The notes under the pieces are model-generated. The model was not told the origin of the DNA. It did no database searches and was given only the letters and a program-made list of their open reading frames with translations. From an uncultured Neomegalonema sp. (lineage in GTDB: Bacteria > Pseudomonadota > Alphaproteobacteria > Rhodobacterales > Rhodobacteraceae), in the NCBI GenBank assembly GCA_937948985.1, contig CALFAK010000044.1:1-45867 (forward strand): 45,867 nt of DNA, read 5' to 3'. Every line of letters starts with the position of its first letter. Within the stretch, counting starts at the first letter, position 1. Of this stretch, positions 43,763 through 45,867 are shown in pieces. A program made the position numbers and the translations under genes.

Positions 43763-43835
43763 GGCGACCGCCTCCCCATAATATTTTAAAGGCTTCTGTG
43801 TTTTACTGGTTCCCGCATCTTTAAGGGAGCCGCTT

Positions 43836-44138
43836 ATGTTGTTTGAATTGATATTTTTCGGGATTTTCGTCTGGATGTTCTTTGCGCGGCTCAAGTCGGG
43901 CGCGAAAGCGGAAACCGTCGACGGATCTGCGACTCCGGCGGATAAGCCGCGTTGGGGGCGTTTGGCTCAGGATTTACGCGCGAGTATAGAGGGGCGTGGT
44001 GACGCCGGGCAGGTAGCCCCCGTGACCACTGTGCCACAGACGCACAGCGTTAGCCGGACCGCTGTCCCTGCCACTGACATCAAGGGGATGCGGTTGCCTT
44101 CAAGCCGTGAACTGTTAAAGCAATTCGGCGGACAATAG
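43836..44138 (+). CDS. Small membrane-anchored hypothetical protein
   Basis: A 100-residue protein with an N-terminal hydrophobic helix (MLFELIFFGIFVWMFFARLK) followed by a polar, probably cytoplasmic region with KPRWGRLAQDLRASIEG and a C-terminal LPSSRELLKQFGGQ. AGGGAG lies 7 bases before the ATG, so translation is likely. I do not recognise the family. It lies between gatA and the convergent ubiD gene with no evident partner. Confidence 0.65.
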   Translation: MLFELIFFGIFVWMFFARLKSGAKAETVDGSATPADKPRWGRLAQDLRASIEGRGDAGQVAPVTTVPQTHSVSRTAVPATDIKGMRLPSSRELLKQFGGQ

Positions 44139-44158
44139 CACCGCATCACGATTTTACG

Positions 44159-45676
44159 TCACAGCCCCAGCTTCCCCCACATCGCATCGACCTTGGCGAT
44201 GGTTTCCTCATCCATCTCCAGCTTGCGTCCCCATTCGCGGTTGGTTTCGCCGGGCAGCTTGTCCGTCGCATCCAGCCCGATTTTCGACCCCAGCCCCGAT
44301 ACGGGCGAGGCGAAATCGAGGTAGTCAATGGGGGTATGCTCGATGATCGTGCAGTCGCGGGCGGGGTCCATGCGGGTGGTGACGGCCCACCACACATCGT
44401 CCCAGTTCCGCGCGTCGATGTCGTCATCCACGACGATGATCCACTTGGTGTACATAAACTGCCGCAAGTAAGACCACGCCCCCATCATCACCCGCTTGGC
44501 ATGGCCGGGATACGCTTTCTTCATCGAGATGACGGCAATCCGATAGCTGCACCCTTCCGGCGGCAGCCAGAAATCGATGATCTCAGGGAACTGCCTCTGC
44601 AGCAGCGGGATGAAAACCTCGTTCAGCGCCTCGCCCAGAATAGCGGGTTCATCCGGCGGTCGGCCTGTATAAGTGCTCAGATAGATCGGCTTTTCGCGCA
44701 TCGTGATGGCGGTCACGGTGAAGACGGGGAATTTTTCGACCGAGTTATAATACCCCGTGTGGTCGCCATACGGCCCCTCATCCTCGTATTCGTCCAGGCT
44801 GACATACCCCTCCAGCACGATCTCCGCCGTGGCCGGAACCTTGATCGGTTGGGTCTTGCAATCGGCCAACTCCACCTGCCGCCCGCGCAGCAGGCCCGCG
44901 AAATGGTATTCGCTCAGGTTATCCGGCACAGGCGTCACCGCGCCGAGGATCGTGCCGGGGTCCGCGCCCAGCACGGCGGCGGCGGGCAGTGGTTCCGGGC
45001 GTTCATTCTTCCACCGCTGATGATGCTGCGCCCCGCCGCGATGTTTCAGCCAGCGCATAATTAGCTTGTTTTTGCCCAGCTTTTGCATCCGGTAGATGCC
45101 GAGATTATAGTCATCTTCGCGCTTACCGCTCGGCCCCTTGGTCACGATTAACGGCCATGTCACCAGCGGCCCCGCCTCGTCCGGCCAGCACGTCTGGATC
45201 GGCAAACGGTCCAGATCAATGTCATCCCCCGTCAGCACAACTTCCTGACACGGCGCGGTTTTACCCAGCAGCCCGCCCCAGCTTTTCGGCTTCATAGTCA
45301 GCACGGTCTTCGCCAGCGGCAGCAGGTCCAGCGCCTCACGCACCCCGCGCGGCGGTTCGGGTTGCTTGAGATACGCCAGCAACTCCCCAACCTCGCGCAG
45401 ATCATGCCCCGTGCGCCGCTCTTTCCCGCCAAGTGTAACCCCGCGCGCCACCCGCTCGACCGTGCCGAACAGGTTGACCAGCACAGGCATCTCGGCGGGG
45501 CGCCCGTCCTCATGCGTGACATTTTCAAACAGCAGTGCGGGACCGCCCGCGTGCAGCACCCGCTTGTGAATCTCGGTAATCTCGCGGTCCATCGAAACGG
45601 GTTCAGTAATCCGCACAAGATCGCCGTCTTTCTCCAGACGGTCGATGAAATCACGCAGGGAATTATAGGCGGTCAT
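44159..45676 (-). CDS. ubiD: UbiD family decarboxylase
   Basis: A 505-residue prenylated-FMN-dependent decarboxylase, most likely acting on 3-polyprenyl-4-hydroxybenzoate in ubiquinone synthesis. The start ATG 45676 (GGAG upstream) gives [20 protein letters not shown], the standard N-terminus. The diagnostic [20 protein letters not shown] carries the catalytic glutamate region; [18 protein letters not shown] and [18 protein letters not shown] are further conserved blocks. No ubiX is visible in the window. It converges on the small membrane protein gene. Confidence 0.95.
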   Translation of the reverse strand: MTAYNSLRDFIDRLEKDGDLVRITEPVSMDREITEIHKRVLHAGGPALLFENVTHEDGRPAEMPVLVNLFGTVERVARGVTLGGKERRTGHDLREVGELLAYLKQPEPPRGVREALDLLPLAKTVLTMKPKSWGGLLGKTAPCQEVVLTGDDIDLDRLPIQTCWPDEAGPLVTWPLIVTKGPSGKREDDYNLGIYRMQKLGKNKLIMRWLKHRGGAQHHQRWKNERPEPLPAAAVLGADPGTILGAVTPVPDNLSEYHFAGLLRGRQVELADCKTQPIKVPATAEIVLEGYVSLDEYEDEGPYGDHTGYYNSVEKFPVFTVTAITMREKPIYLSTYTGRPPDEPAILGEALNEVFIPLLQRQFPEIIDFWLPPEGCSYRIAVISMKKAYPGHAKRVMMGAWSYLRQFMYTKWIIVVDDDIDARNWDDVWWAVTTRMDPARDCTIIEHTPIDYLDFASPVSGLGSKIGLDATDKLPGETNREWGRKLEMDEETIAKVDAMWGKLGL

Positions 45677-45826
45677 GGCGGTGGCTCCGGTTAAGAACAG
45701 ATGGCAATGTAGCGATGAACACCGCAAGGTCGAGGGGCAAGAATGTCGTGATCGTCGCAGAGTGCAATTCACCGCTTGCGTTTTCGGACATCTCGGATAC
45801 GCTTGGTTTTAGTTTTTAACAAATCG

Positions 45827-45840
45827 AAAGGAGGTGATCC
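45827..45840 (+). promoter_or_regulatory. Perfect extended Shine-Dalgarno sequence
   Basis: AAAGGAGGTGATCC is fully complementary to the conserved 3' end of 16S rRNA over 14 bases and lies one base before an ATG at 45842. Such a long match is rare and predicts very efficient or unusually controlled initiation of the gene that leaves the window. Confidence 0.75.
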
Positions 45841-45841
45841 A

Positions 45842-45867
45842 ATGGTCAGTGGGATTCAGGTCAAAGG
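45842..45867 (+). CDS. Start of an unidentified gene (partial)
   Basis: Only eight codons are visible, reading MVSGIQVK. The ATG directly follows a 14-base perfect ribosome-binding sequence, so this is almost certainly a true start. It is divergent from ubiD, with 165 bases between the starts. The product cannot be identified from so little sequence. Confidence 0.6.

Noticed and set aside
45827-45840. Possible 3' end of a 16S rRNA gene on the minus strand
   Set aside because: The reverse complement does read like the 16S 3' terminus, but the adjoining bases (45841-45867) do not match the conserved sequence preceding it. An ATG follows at the right place, so a ribosome-binding site fits better.

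Overview
The window looks like chromosomal DNA of an aerobic, probably marine or aquatic alphaproteobacterium, most likely Rhodobacterales. Evidence: crotonyl-CoA carboxylase/reductase of the ethylmalonyl-CoA pathway, a periplasmic Tat-exported formate dehydrogenase locus with DUF3305/DUF3306/TorD accessory genes, rodZ next to ispG, an LdtR-type MarR regulator, SdhE, heme A synthase followed by a PaaI thioesterase, and GC-rich coding sequence with GCG/CTG- or GCC/CTC-ending codons. No plasmid, phage, IS or CRISPR signature was seen. The assignment is inferred from gene families, not from a database search.

Layout. 1-8 kb: a partial TadD-like TPR lipoprotein; an ACT-domain protein; leucyl aminopeptidase overlapping an NlpC/P60 peptidase; an orphan HNH endonuclease; a three-gene cassette (YceI, Tat-exported transthyretin-like protein, ferric-reductase-like membrane cytochrome); and an MltB-type lytic transglycosylase. 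7.97-8.74 kb: a tight AT-rich pair encoding an unknown 101-residue protein and a HEPN-like protein, a candidate toxin-antitoxin or defence pair. 8.8-14.2 kb: a patch of gene decay (an aldo/keto reductase broken by two frameshifts and a stop, an unrecognised 3' gene remnant and a cupredoxin remnant) around an RTX-type secreted protein, a flavin monooxygenase and an alpha/beta hydrolase. 15-17.2 kb: upp, a MATE transporter and tRNA-Thr(GGT).

17.5-21.2 kb: ctaA, a PaaI-type thioesterase and an M3 oligopeptidase, with C-richer coding strands than the genes upstream. 21.4-32.4 kb: the formate dehydrogenase locus. The minus strand runs DUF3305, DUF3306, TorD chaperone, small Tat protein, catalytic alpha subunit, Fe-S beta subunit, cytochrome b gamma subunit, a WD40-cytochrome c fusion and a 50-residue membrane protein. 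A 677-residue multi-cluster ferredoxin protein is transcribed divergently. Together these should make, export and electrically connect a cysteine-type molybdenum formate dehydrogenase. The WD40-cytochrome c and the microprotein are the least expected members and the best candidates for something undescribed.

32.4-45.9 kb: mostly housekeeping genes. They include a TPR protein, a Tat-exported intradiol dioxygenase, a GNAT acetyltransferase, ispG, rodZ, the LdtR-like regulator, sdhE with an XRE regulator, trhO, DUF2853, ccrA, gatC, gatA, a small membrane protein and ubiD. The window ends just inside a gene with a 14-base perfect Shine-Dalgarno sequence. Three related nested palindromes lie in intergenic gaps near 6.4, 35.8 and 39.9 kb.
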